A DNA stretch of 64,000 nucleotides, taken from the NCBI RefSeq assembly GCF_046630445.1, contig NC_092334.1, forward strand, positions 192,020,501 through 192,084,500, read 5' to 3'. The position numbers and the translations under genes are program-made. The DNA comes from Rutidosis leptorrhynchoides (Eukaryota > Streptophyta > Magnoliopsida > Asterales > Asteraceae). The notes below the pieces were generated by a model. That model was given only the letters and a program-made list of their open reading frames with translations, was not told the DNA's origin and ran no database searches. Shown one piece after another: positions 45,928 to 57,211 of this stretch (the stretch's first letter is position 1; every line of letters starts with the position of its first letter).

Positions 45928-46002
45928 ATTTTGAATAGAAACTTGTTGATTTCTAAATGCTTGAGAATTTTGTTCATTGGTTTGTTTCTGAGATGTGAAA
46001 AA

Positions 46003-46374
46003 CTATGTTTGAGATTCAACTAGCTTTGACATCATATCTTCTAAATTTGGCTTTTTATCATCGGTTTGTGGTTGTTTATTTTGAAAATTAGGTCTTTGCT
46101 GGTTGTAAGTATTTTTGGATACTTGTTGATTACTAGGACCTTGTTGGTTGTTGTATGGAACATTTCGGTTATAGTTCTGGTTTTGATTATAGATTGGTCT
46201 TGGCGGTTGATAATTATTCTGATAATTATTTCCAGGCCTTTGGTTTATGTATGAAACATTCTCTCTTTGTTCCATTGTTAGTTCAATACTGAGACAATAT
46301 TTTGTTAAATGTGGTCCTCCACACTGCTCACAACTAATTCGTATTGAGTGAACATCCTTAGTCATCTTTTCCAT
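46003..46374 (-). pseudogene. gag: gag zinc-knuckle region, Athila
   Basis: Contains the Athila-type knuckle CEQCGGPHLTKYC (C-x2-C-x3-H-x4-C) and an Asn/Gln-rich tail (NYQNNYQPPRPIYNQNQNYN). A stop near 46003 interrupts it before the NLEQEVSNLARL segment. Confidence 0.8.
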
Positions 46375-46522
46375 TCGTCTCTCGACAGCATCTATCTTTG
46401 TGGAAATGGAATCTAAGTCATGGCTAGAATCGGCTCTAGCTGCTTTAGATGATCTAACGATATCTTTTTCTTGGTGCCACTCATGTGAGTGGGAAGCAGT
46501 GTTATCAATAATTTTATAAGCG

Positions 46523-47440
46523 TCAGTTGCGGTTTTTCTTCATAATGGAACCACCAGCTGCTATATCAATATCTTTTCTTGTAGTGATGTCGCATCTTTG
46601 GTAGAATATTTGTACTATTTGACAAGTGTCTAAACCATGTTGCGGACATCCTCTTAATAACTTTCCAAATCTAGTCCACGCTTCATATAGAGTTTCGTTT
46701 GGCTTTTGCGTGAACGTAACAATTTCTCCTTGAAGTCTCACGGCTTTAGATGCCGGAAAGAATTGTTTAAGAAAATTTTCAACTAAAACGTCCCATGTAT
46801 CAATCGCCCCTTCAGGTAACGATTCTAACCAATCTTTGGCTTCTCCATTTAAAGTCCAGGGAAATAACATGAGATAGATCTGTTCATCCTCCACTTCTCG
46901 GATTTTAAATAGTGTACAGATCCTATTAAAGGTACGAAGATGTTCATTTGGATCTTCCTTCGGTGCACCACTAAATTGGCATTGATTAGTTACCATGTGT
47001 AGGATTTGTCCTTTGATTTCATAATCTGGCGCATTAATGTCTGGTTGAGTAATTGCGTGACCTTGGCCAGTGCGTTTAGCTCTCATTCGGTCTTTCATAC
47101 TTAGAGGTTCCAGATTTTTCATGATTGAATTTGTTGAATCTGAATCACTAGAGGATTCCGATTTAATGGTAGGTTCCTCGAGAATCTCTGTTTGAATGAT
47201 TGGTGGTTCCGGAGGAAAGATTAATGGTTCAGGATCTCTGAATTGTCCCTGAATATTCTCCGGATTCTCAATTGTGAGGTCTGGTTCAAAAAATGGATTA
47301 TCGAAAATTTGAATTGGAGTACTTGGTCGACTGGATGATGATTCTAAAGAAAAATCAACGGCGACAATATTTGCTAGATGTCTTGATCGAGTTACAGGTG
47401 GTGAACGTACAACAGGTGGTGAACGTTTTGCTCGGTGCAT
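46523..47440 (-). pseudogene. gag: gag N-terminal and core, Athila
   Basis: 305 codons from ATG 47440. A Pro/Ser/Glu-rich N-terminus precedes the retrotransposon-gag core (PNEHLRTFNRICTLFKI, LMLFPWTLNGEAKDWLESLPEGAI, WDVLVENFLKQFFPASKA, ETLYEAWTRFGKLLRGCPQHG). A frameshift near 46525 after AAGGSIM ends the frame. Confidence 0.85.
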
Positions 47441-48721
47441 TCACTGAATATCCTATTAGTTATAAAAATAAGAAAAATTATATAAGTTATCAAATTAATA
47501 GACTTTTCTGATTTTGCCCACGTTTCTAATAGCCAAAAGATGCAGCAGAGGGGCAGGATTCGTTTGGTCTCAATATAATTGAGTACTGTTTGGCTCCAAT
47601 AACCCGGTCCACGTACAAATCCAACTATTACTACGAACCATAAAATGGATGTCTATCAATTTAACCACTTAAAATAATTTTTCGTTTTGAAATTTTAGAG
47701 AAGAAATAGAAAAGAAAAAAAAAATTCTATGTCCTATAAACTAGAGCGTCGAGAAATAAGAAAGAAAAAGATTGCGCGTCGAAAAATGTCGAAAAATAAA
47801 TGGTCGAAAAAATAAAAAGAAAGTAGCGCGTCGAAACTTAAAAAGGAACTAAAAACTAAGAATTAAAAGTTGCGTCTAAAGATATTAAAGCTTAAAAGAA
47901 ATACTATATCCCAAATGGCAATAACTTAAAAAGACACTAAAACTTAAAACAGCGTCGCAAAATTCTAAAGCACTTAAATTTTAGTCTAAAGAAAAAGCAC
48001 TTAAGAGATTTTACGGCAAAGCCTAAAAATCTAGAAATAAAAATAACTATGGCAAAAACTATAACTTAGAACTAAATACGAGCGAAAAATACAAAAATTA
48101 CGCTAAAACAAATAAAAAGATACAAAATATAAAAATAAACTTAAAGTTGTAAAAAGTACAATTTTATAAAAATATTATTTATTTTATAAAACTATTAATT
48201 TTATAAATTATTAAAACTAAATAAACTAAATAATACAAATTAATAATAAAAACTAAAACAAATAATTAAAAATACTAAACCTAATTAGGATTTAATTAAA
48301 TAATAATAATAATAATTATTACGTAATTATTGCTGGAACCAGTCAACTGTGGCGTGTCAGACAGCTTCATGCGGTCGCATGAAGTTTTGCCTTCAGGCTC
48401 ATGCGATCGCATGAGCTAGAGTTTCGGGCCAGGTTCTGGGCTGCTACAGTACCGGGCCGTTTGATTTCTTTTTTTTTTCTTTCTGTTTTTCTGTTTTAAT
48501 TTAAATAAAAAATAAATAACTTAAATAAAAATTTAATTTTAAAAACTAAAATAAAATACTTTTATAAATTTTTAACAACTCTTAATAACAAATATATAGA
48601 TTTTGTTTTTCTTTTTTATATTTTTGGTTTTTAATAATTAAAACGTATATTTTTACAAAAAAAAGAACTTTATAAAAATCTTTTTTTTTATATTTAGCGT
48701 TGCGCTTTCGGCGTTTAACTT
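47441..48721 (-). other. Athila 5' leader
   Basis: Between PBS and gag: A-rich, with GCGTCGAAA words near 47745-47830 and no ORF of note. The palindrome pair at 48365-48416 lies here. Confidence 0.7.
48365..48416. repeat. pair of palindromes in Athila 5' leader
   Basis: CTTCATGCGGTCGCATGAAG (48365-48384) is palindromic except for its centre, and GCTCATGCGATCGCATGAGC (48397-48416) is perfect; 32 bp apart. Confidence 0.9.
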
Positions 48722-48739
48722 TCCCCGGCAGAGGCACCA
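48722..48739 (-). promoter_or_regulatory. primer-binding site of Athila-type element
   Basis: Minus-strand TGGTGCCTCTGCCGGGGA, eight bases from the LTR, matches 15 of 18 bases of the tRNA-Asp complement typical of Athila elements (TGGCGCCGTTGCCGGGGA, from memory). Confidence 0.75.
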
Positions 48740-48747
48740 AAAATACT

Positions 48748-50697
48748 TGATGTGCGCGAGGTGTACTAGGAAATAGTATTAATTTTTACAAAGAAATACT
48801 ATTAAATACGATACAATTTTACACAAGTGATTTATTTATTTATAGAGTGGATATACCTAAACCTTGCTACAACACTTATAGACAGTGTACCTAATCGTAC
48901 AGTAGTGTAGTTTTTAGTAAGTCCAGTTCGTTCCACAGGGAGACTTAAACTAGCTTAACGCTATATTTTTAACTTATAATTGTAAAAATACAAAAATATA
49001 TATAAATAGTATTATTATTATAAAAGGGGGTTTTTACCGTTTAATGACCGGTTTGTCGATTTTAAAACTTTAGTCGCAGTTAAAACCTAATGTAAAATAT
49101 TAAAAATAAATATAACTTAATTTTAAGCGTAAAGTAAATAACGATAATGAAATTGCGATAAATAAAATTACGATAATTAAAGAGTACGATAATTAAAAAT
49201 GCAATTAAATAAAATGACAATAAATAAAAGTGCGATAATTAAAAGTGCAATTAAATATGAAATATAAAAATTATGCTTATTTAAACTTCCGTAATCATGA
49301 TGTTTGACGTGTTGATTTTAGTTTATTCCCATGGATTAATTGTCCTTTGTCCTGAATTATTCGATATGTCCATACGGATTTGTCCATAATAGTCCATCAG
49401 TCATAATCATAAAGTGCGAAAGTCTTCGTCAAATTATTCTTATTCCCGAAGTCAAATATTCCAACTAATTGGGGATTCGAATTGTAACAAGGTCTTAATA
49501 CTTTGTTTAATGAATACACCAGGTTATTCGACTGCGTGTAAACCACCAATTATCGACTACTTTGTTAACAATTACACCAATTACCCTTGAATGTAATCCA
49601 CCCCTGTTTCAACAAGTCTATTAACTCTTAATCCAGTTCCGTATCCGGTAAAATGAACAATTATTGGTATTTATAGATATCCCGCCCACCGTACCCAGTG
49701 AAGCGTATGTGGTTATATATAAATACATCAAATTATAAGTCTATATATTAAATTAACGAGGTATCGTTTAGTTAATATAAAACCCATTAATAGCCCATAG
49801 TCTAATTTCCACAAGTGTCGTTCTTTTGTCCAAACCCCAATTATGGTCCAAAGCCCTATTACCCAATTTTAGTATTTAGCCCAACATCATGATTACTTCG
49901 GCATTAAATAAACATAATAATAACTTAGCTACGAGACATTAATTTAAAAATAACATTAACCATAACTTACAGTGATTAAAAATAGCGTAGCGTTACACGG
50001 ACAGAATTTCGACTTACACCCTTACAACATTCGCTAACATACCCTTATTATTAGAATTTAAAATTAAAATTAAAATTATAATAATATAAATATATATACG
50101 TTGATAGATGAAAGGAAAAAGATGTGTTAAAGTTCGAGCAAAACCGCGAAATTTATAGGCATGTGGCCACAAAAAGTGGCCCATGCGATCGCATGGAAAA
50201 CAAGCCTACAAGCCATGCGATCGCATGGAGGTAGGTACCAGCTCACATAAGTTTGTTTTCTTGTTTGCCGACGTTTATAATATATAATATAATATATATA
50301 TTAATTTTAAGAATTAATTATATATTATATTATATTCATGTGCATAGTTGACTTGTAATTTTTAGTCCGTTGCGTCAAGCGTTGAGAGTTGACTTTGGTC
50401 CCGGTTCCGGTTTTTCGAACGTCCTTGCGTATAATTTAATATCTTGTACTTTGCGTTTCGCATCTTGTACTCTTGTAATTTTGAGACGTTTCTTATCAAT
50501 AATTGGAATCACTTTGATTGTACTTTGTACTTTTGAGCTTTTTGGTCGTTTGCGTCTTCAATTCGTCGAATCTGTCTTTTGTCTTCAACTTTTATTATTT
50601 AAATGAATATCACTTGTAAATAGAACAATTGCAACTAAAAGCTTGTCTTTCTTGAGGGATAATGCTATGAAATATATGTTCGTTTTTAGCATTATCA
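48748..50697 (-). repeat. 5' LTR of Athila-type element
   Basis: 1950 bp direct repeat of 20168-22124, followed by CCCAT (50698-50702). The palindrome pair is at 50181-50196 and 50213-50228. Confidence 0.9.
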
Positions 50698-51247
50698 CCC
50701 ATGCTGTTCGAGAGACTGTTCGATGAATGAAAAGGAAGATTTGACAACTTCATCGATGGAAAGGGAGAACAAACCAAAAACCTTTGGGATTCATTCGTCA
50801 ATGGACCTAAGGTCTTTCTTCACCCTAAAACTGGTGTTGCCCTGAAACCCGGTGAACTTCAGGGCGAAGATGCCAAAAGAGATCAAGCCGACGTTGACTC
50901 CAAGTCTATCATCATGAAAGCCCTTCCTCATCACATGTACAAATCTGTCAGCTCACTGAAATATGGAAAAGAGCTTCTAGATGAAATTACCCATCAACAG
51001 GAAGTATATATCCAATCCAACCAAACAAAACTTGACATTGCTCTTGCCATGTATGAGGACTATCTTCAGAAACCCGATGAAATGCTGAAGGACTGTTACA
51101 GACGCTTCTGTGAAGTCATCAATGAGCTAAAAAAGGTTGGAGTGAACAAAGACAATCATGAGTTGAACATGAAAATCCTTAAAAAGCTCAATGCAACCTG
51201 GACACCATATGGAAACAATTTTCGTGCTAATAAGACACCAAGAAGTA
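50698..51247 (+). pseudogene. gag: copia gag, capsid-like part
   Basis: Resumes gag after the Athila element, with an early stop (within about 50720-50731) and a frame change. The part from ATG 50914 is open, with capsid-type motifs: IIMKALPHHMYKSV, YGKELLDEITHQQE, RRFCEVINELKKVG and ILKKLNATWTPYG, resembling the UBN2-type gag of copia elements. It ends at the AAGTA (51243-51247) where the solo LTR begins. Confidence 0.7.
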
Positions 51248-51462
51248 TGATATCGGCTAGAAAGTCACATTTTCACCCCGGTATTAAGGCCCAATAAAGT
51301 TCCAAACTTTATCGCCAAATTACCCGCTTCGTCAGTTAAAATTGAAGAACAAGTGATTACGAAGACGGTACAAGAAGAATCAAGTAAATCGGAGCTAAAA
51401 CGAAGATGCTAGAGCGAAAACGGTGAAAGACAAGAAATCAAGTTACGATCCAGCAAATCAGC

Positions 51463-51622
51463 AAGCCAAACGGCTTGCCAAACGGGCTGCCTGGCTTGCA
51501 AATGGCCTGCCACATGCCAGATCAAACGGGCACGTTAAACGGCCTGGCCTGGCAAATGGCCTTGCAAACGGCCTGCCAAACGGCTTGCCAAATGGCCTGC
51601 CAGCCATTTGCAGGCAAATTTC
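51463..51622 (+). repeat. GC-rich GGCCTGCCAAACGGCTTGCC minisatellite
   Basis: Irregular tandem copies of units such as AAACGGCCTGCC, AAACGGCTTGCC and AAATGGCCTGCC, immediately upstream of the TATA-like TATTTAAA of the solo LTR. Its GC content contrasts with the AT-rich surroundings. Confidence 0.85.
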
Positions 51623-51627
51623 AAGCT

Positions 51628-51635
51628 TATTTAAA
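51628..51635 (+). promoter_or_regulatory. TATA-like element of solo LTR
   Basis: TATTTAAA followed about 30-60 bp downstream by CT-rich sequence (CTTCTTTCTCTCTC) that could include a start site. Confidence 0.4.
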
Positions 51636-53223
51636 GGGTCTTTGTCAGTCATTCCAACACACACTTCAATTCACTTCTTTCTCTCTCTTGTACAATATTA
51701 GTCATACTCTCAAGGCTTTCAACTATGTGCGGGAAACCTAGTACCCGAAGAAGAACGCCGAAGATTGTATTAGGAGTGGTCTGGAGTTTGAAGTTGTTAC
51801 TTTTGTATTCAGAACTCGTTTAATCTACTGGTACTTCTATATTTTGTATAATGTCTTTCATTATTATGCTTTGTGATACTGTTGCCATGATTAGCGAGTA
51901 GTTATCTTTAGCGTATGTTATGACGTAGTCATTTATAATGCCAAAATTATATTATGGCTTGTGTATGTTGTCAAAATGCTTTCCGATTATGCTTTGAACT
52001 CAATCGCTTTTCCAACTAATGAAACGTAGTTATTGGCTCTGTTATTGGGAAGTTGCGAACCCCGATTCAGAGTACACTATCTGTGTCACCCCTGGGTAAG
52101 AGAAGTCTATCGGATACAACGTGAGTTTGACTGAGGCACACCAGTTGTAGTAAGTCCACCGAGCCTTAGATTCCGACTGAGGACTCTTTCATAGTGAAAC
52201 ATCTAACTAGACCCCTAGTACATTGTCGGTCCTAGACCATGCTAGTGTAGTCACTAAGCATATAAACTTCGTACGTGCACGCTGAAGCACAACGGTTGTT
52301 GTAAGCTGTACCTCTGCTAAGTAAGACCATGAAACACGGTTAGTGCTGACTAGTACACTTCACCATAACGCGGTCTCAAGCATTGCACCCCGTTTGAGGG
52401 ATTCTTGGTTAATTAATGAACTATTTTTTCAAACACATAAAGGATTGGACTGTTAAGATAACCGAATGTATTCATGGAAGTCACTAGACTTGACCATGGT
52501 GTTCTTTATGGTTGAACTCTTTTTAAGGGCCTAACTATCTTTTAAAACCAATCATTAACGAAAGCATCGAGGCACATCATGTCTCTCGGATATGGAAAAC
52601 CATGTATCCCATTATGCTTAAAAAAGTTTAGACCATTGTGGAATGTTAATACGTCACCCAACAGAGTCGCTCAATTGGATGAGCCGTCTGAAAGTGTATG
52701 CCTGTAGTCAGACTGCACGGGCGTCGGGGGTAAGGGACGTTGCTGTCTATTCAGAATCTTCAAGCCTATCGCATTCCCCAGTGACATGTCTTATGATAGG
52801 GGCGTTTAGGACTAATGTAATGAATACAAGGTCACTGCCTATACATGAGCCATCATTCTATAATCCTGACAAAGTAACTGACGAAATCATAGCATGCACT
52901 TGTTTTAGCTTATATGAATTACAAATTTTATCGCATTTACTTTACTTTATTTTATAAATTAGAAAACCCAAAATTAGGTAATAAACCACTACTCCTGCAC
53001 CTTAGAATTATCTTAAGTTTTAGATATAGGTTCGATTCTACTGATGTCTCAAAAATACGACTTTAGATCATACTTTCCTTACTCATAATAAGGAGTAGTA
53101 CGCTTTAGGCCCCGCTAAATATAAATTTAAAACCATTACCCCCTTGTTGGTGGTTGATTCTGACGCCTTGCGGCCTAACGACACCGCATAAACAAAACCG
53201 TCCTTTTCGGCCATATCAAAGTA

Positions 53224-54514
53224 CAACATTCATGAAGTTGTAGGCAAACTAATGAACCACCAAGCTGATGTTCAAGCTGTTCAAGACTCCAAAACAAACC
53301 CTGCTGGAACCAGTGATCCAATGGCTCTATACGTAAACAAAAGCTCTAACAAAGATATTCCCAGCCGCTCTACCTCAATCAAAGAAAAACAAACCATGTC
53401 CTCTGATGAAGACACATACTCTGATGTTGATGAAGAACATCGGGACCTCGTCAAACCTGCCGCAATGTTCAGCAAGCAACTAAGTCTCATGAGATCATCT
53501 GGCGGTTTCAACAAAAACAACAACAATCGAACCTCATCCAGCTCCTCATACTACAAAAAGCCTGAAACCTCAACTACTCAATACCGAGTCCCTGACAATA
53601 AGGACTCCGATAATGTGTGTTACAATTGTGGTAAAACATGTCACTTTGCTCGAGAATGCAGACTGCCTAAACGAAAGGTTGATGAGTACTACAAGAAAAA
53701 GATGTTACTCGCACAAGATGCTGACAAGGGGAAGGTCCTCAAAGCCTCAGATGATGTTTGGCTAAACTGGTCGGACAGTGAACAGGACCCGAAACGTGTC
53801 AATGTGGTCAAACTAACCAACATGTCCCGCACACCTGATCAAGTTTCTTCCGATGATGAGGAAGAGGTACAACTATACACTGATATAACTCTTGAATATT
53901 ATGACTCTGTAAATAACAATTCTGAACTTATATCTGTTGTACTGCATGCACCCTCTGAAACTCCTAGTATTCAAAATCTTGACCCACCAATCCAATCTAA
54001 TGTGCCCATTATTACTGAACCCGCCTCTAACAGTCAAAATAGAGTGTTTCCTGCACTGCCTGCTATGTATATCTACGACTTTGCTAAAATGAGTAAAGAC
54101 CTTAGATCCATTGCTAGTCAAATTAGTGGACTACAAAATGAGAATCATAGGTTAAAAGCTAAATTGAAAATCAAAGTGTCAAATAATGCATATCTGAACC
54201 TTCAGAAGGATCTAGCTGAAAAAGTAGCACAACTAAAAGAGCTAGAATCTAGTGTTAAACCTCTACGCAAAGAAAGAACAGACTTTAAGTTAAGGAATGA
54301 GGTTCTTAGTGAGAAAATTGAAAACGCAGAGAAAGAAATAAAGAAACTCACTGACTCAAAGAAAACTCTTCTAGATACCTTAGAGCAAAAGATAAGAGAA
54401 CCCTTACATGACCTTGCTAAGAAAACCTCTGAATGTTCTAAACTAGCTGCAAATAACCTAGAACTACAAACACGTCTAGGTCAATTTGAGGAAAAACTGT
54501 ATAGAACAGAATAG
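53224..54514 (+). pseudogene. gag: copia gag, zinc knuckle and coiled coil
   Basis: Frame resumes after the second AAGTA (YNIHEVVGKLMNHQADVQ) and is open to TAG 54512-54514. The CCHC knuckle CYNCGKTCHFAREC is at about 53617-53658 (Cys instead of the usual Gly before His). From about 54090 it is a charged heptad-rich coiled coil (LRSIASQISGLQNENHRLKA, EKIENAEKEIKKLTDSKK). The long coiled-coil gag tail is what suggests the SIRE group. ATG 53252 is internal. Confidence 0.8.
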
Positions 54515-54946
54515 TCTAAGGTTGTATTAGCTGGTAACATCTCCAATCAAACGCTGTTTATGAATCGAACAAAGGACTCCTTCTGTGAGAACAAAGGATT
54601 AGGTTTTGAAAATCCTCTCACCCTAACCAATATGGCCAAAGCTAAGCCCAATTTGTATGATAGTAGATACATAAAGATTGGTCTACCCGCACGACTCACA
54701 TTTGCTTCTAGTAGTGAGATTGAGGAGGCATTGGCTAAAAGATCAACCAAAATGAAGCAAGAAATTGCTTTAATTTATGATAAAATCAATGCCCTTTGCT
54801 TGAAAAAGAAAAACTCATTTTCACATGAGAGCATACTTGATATGTTCAATGAGAGTGAAATTTCAGAAGGTCAAAAACGTATTGTCTATCTACCAACATT
54901 GGTTTTAGAAAAATACATCATTAGTTTAGAAAAGGAAATAAAATGA
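54515..54946 (+). pseudogene. gag: copia gag continuation 1
   Basis: Continues the frame after the TAG. Mixed polar sequence with KAKPNLYDSRYIKIGLPARL, EEALAKRSTKMKQEIALIYD and LEKYIISLEKEIK; helical and coiled-coil-like but with no named domain. Ends at TGA 54944-54946. Confidence 0.6.
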
Positions 54947-55265
54947 AATCTTTTGACAATGAACTTAAATTTCAACTTATCATAAAAGCCCTATAACACC
55001 AGATCCCACTTAATGAGTCCACCAATGATCGTCTTGTATGCAATGTGCATCAACTTGAAAAACAGATTGCTAGTCAAGCGACTACTTTCTGTGAAATGAT
55101 CTCAAAGGCTAGAATCACAGTGACTCACTTACAAAAAAATCATCAAATGCCCTCATTGAGTCACTAAGGGAAGAAATCGTTGAATTAAAACTTGAACTAA
55201 AAGGCTCTAGAAAACATGTTGAACTTATTGAAAAGGACAACATTGATTTACAAGTAAAAGTTTTA
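54947..55265 (+). pseudogene. gag: copia gag continuation, broken frames
   Basis: Recognisable helical fragments (VCNVHQLEKQIASQATTF) in shifting frames with stops, leading into the open segment at 55266. Confidence 0.45.
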
Positions 55266-55832
55266 ATGAAACGTGACAGTGAACTTGCTGAGAAAGTTTT
55301 TGGCCCTTCTATCACACGTGGTCCTAAACAAAAAGCTTTATATCAAAGGGAAACCGAACCAACACAAGAGAAATTTGTACCATGGGTACCAACTTATTCT
55401 CAACGAGTTCTTCCCCCACATCACCAAGGTGTTCCTTACACTACTGTAGTGAATTTAAGGGAACCCGTTATTCCAGATGTCACCATTATAAAAAATCCTA
55501 ATGCTGGGTCTTGTATAGAGATGATTGTTACTAAAAGGGGTGCTGATCCCAAACCACCACATTCCGCAACCTTGGTGAGGAAGCCAAACAACCCTGTTCG
55601 AAGATTAATCCAAGAACAGGGTGAGTATGGCCACTCAGTAAGAAAAGCTCAAAACCACCCTGTACCGTCTATCCCAGACAGGAAGGGTGACTCGAGGAAT
55701 ACTTTTATTCACAGAAATTTCAATCACTCCTACTCTACTCAGAGAAATAGTGGTAGACCATTGAAACACAACCCCATTATCATCAGAAACCCGCAAAGGG
55801 TATCAGATGTTTTAACTAAGACTCAAAAGTGA
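55266..55832 (+). pseudogene. gag: copia gag continuation 2
   Basis: 188 codons, Pro- and basic-rich (FVPWVPTYSQRVLPPHHQG, VRKPNNPVRRLIQEQ, FIHRNFNHSYSTQRNSGR), in the place of the basic spacer between gag coiled coil and protease in long-gag copia elements. Ends at TGA. Confidence 0.6.
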
Positions 55833-56216
55833 AATCGTCGCAAACGAGCGTAAAAGGCTAGACAATCATTACTTCACAACATGAATCGTTTTCAAACTGA
55901 GCCTAAATTTGGTGTTTTAAATTCCACAGGACCTAAACAAAAACAAAGCATTTTGAATGCATGGAAACTCAAGACTGAAACTATCCAAGTATCGTCAAGT
56001 CTTGCTTCTCAGTCAGGGTCATTAAAATGTATTCGATGTAATAGACGTCTGTATTTTGGTCACCAAAACCATGATTCGTGTGTTATAATGAATGTTCATA
56101 CTATGTTGAATGAACCATCTGGTGAACTTAATGGTTTAATCTCTCTGCCACTGACTGTATATAAGGAACCCGAGATAACTGGGTACCTAAAACCCTTGCT
56201 TAACTCTGTTTTGTAG
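55833..56216 (+). pseudogene. copia gag-protease spacer
   Basis: ORF from 55881 (MNRFQTEPKFGV) contains a Cys pair CIRCNRRLYFGHQNHDSC that could form a C-x2-C...H-x2-H-type metal site. No catalytic motif. It precedes the protease by one stop. Confidence 0.5.
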
Positions 56217-56655
56217 ATTATCCCATCATGTGTTTAGTATTTGGATTCTGGTTGCTCCAGACACATGACTGGCGATAAATCCATGTTGACAAACTATGTC
56301 GACAAGTTCTTAGGTACCGTTCACTTTGGAAATGATGAAATTGCTACAATCAAAGGATATGGAGAATGAACGGTGTAACCATCAAGCGGGTGTCTTATGT
56401 ACGAGGACTTGAATGTTGTCTCTTTAGCGTTAGTCAATTCTGCGACAGTGATCTTCGGGTGATATTTGAAAGATCCATGTGCTGTGTTCAAACCATGGAG
56501 TACGACGATCTTCTCTTAGGAAAGCTTGCATCCAGTCTTTATACTCTGGCCATGAAAAACATGTCATCAAATTCACAGCCTCTTTGTCTAGTTTCAAAAG
56601 CTTCTTTCGAAACCTCTTGGTTGTGGCATCACCGGATGTCACAGCTGCACTTATA
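56217..56655 (+). pseudogene. pol: copia protease and GAG-pre-integrase
   Basis: The protease active site LDSGCSRHMTGDKSM lies at about 56243-56287, followed by FLGTVHFGNDEIATIKGYG. After a frameshift near 56365 come VTIKRVSYVRGL and FSVSQFCDSDLRV. The GAG-pre-integrase His motif WLWHHRMSQLHL ends at a TAG (56653-56655). Confidence 0.8.
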
Positions 56656-57211
56656 GAACCTCAAAAAATTTGTTTCCAATAATCTTGTTGATGGTGTTCC
56701 ACTTATCTCATTTGACACCACCCACGTCTGTCCTGCCTGTGCCATGGGAAAGATTCATAAATCCTCTCATAAATCAAAATCCAAACATAACACCGTCATT
56801 CATTTACAATTGCTACATATGGATCTCTGTGGACCTATGCGTGTTCCCAGTCTTGGTGGCCGAAGGTACATTCTAGTAATTGTTGATGATTACTCGCGTT
56901 ACACATGGGTCAAATTCTAATAAAGTAAATCTGAAACTCCCAAAGTAATCATTGATTTCTTAAAAAGAATCCAACTGTCCACCAATAAGATTTTTTGAAT
57001 TCTCAGAACTGATAACGGCACAGAATTTTAGAATTCAACGCTCAATTCGTTCCTTGATCATGCCGGCATTACCCATCAAACCTCCGCCGGTCGCACTCCA
57101 CAACAAAATGGTGTTGTTGAAAGTTGAATTCGTACTCTGGTTGAAGCAGCAAGGACAATGCTCGTTTACTCCAAGCTTCCCCCATCCCTTTAGGCTGAAG
57201 CTATCAACACC
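56656..57211 (+). pseudogene. pol: copia integrase core
   Basis: CPACAMGKIHKSSHK supplies the zinc-site Cys pair. The catalytic residues lie in HMDLCGPMRVPSLGGRRYI (first Asp, about 56818), LRTDNGTEF (second Asp, about 57003-57030) and NGVVES-IRTLVEAA (Glu), the last interrupted by a TGA. Further stops occur near 56920 and 56997. Confidence 0.8.

Larger units (their letters stand above)
20168..50697 (-). mobile_element. Athila-type Ty3/gypsy element with nested Tekay copy B
   Basis: LTRs of 1957 bp (20168-22124) and 1950 bp (48748-50697) begin TGATGTGCGCGAGG and end AGCATTATCA, flanked by CCCAT. On the minus strand come a tRNA-Asp-like PBS, gag, protease, RT with FMDDF, RNase H, integrase, a second protease-like domain and a post-pol ORF. 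The PBS, the CEQCGGPH knuckle variant and the extra post-pol ORF fit the Athila group. Without copy B (23726-37175) the element is about 17 kb. Roughly thirty substitutions between the LTRs and many stops in pol indicate it is inactive. Confidence 0.88.
51248..53218 (+). mobile_element. solo LTR, about 1.97 kb
   Basis: Starts TGATATCGG and ends CCATATCA (imperfect inverted ends), flanked by AAGTA at 51243-51247 and 53219-53223, exactly where copia gag is interrupted. There is no interior or second LTR, so it is a solo LTR. Family unknown; it does not resemble the Athila LTR here. A TATTTAAA (51628-51635) suggests plus orientation. ORFs at 51423-51741 and 52643 are shadows or repeat-driven. 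Confidence 0.78.

Noticed and set aside
20168..50697. Assembly artefact as the explanation for the large nested block
   Set aside because: Each junction has its own 5-bp target duplication and proper LTR ends, which misassembly would not create.
51240..53199. Alternative borders for the gag insertion using a repeated GACACC
   Set aside because: Those ends lack TG...CA. The AAGTA pair with TGATATCGG...CCATATCA ends fits an LTR and restores continuity better.
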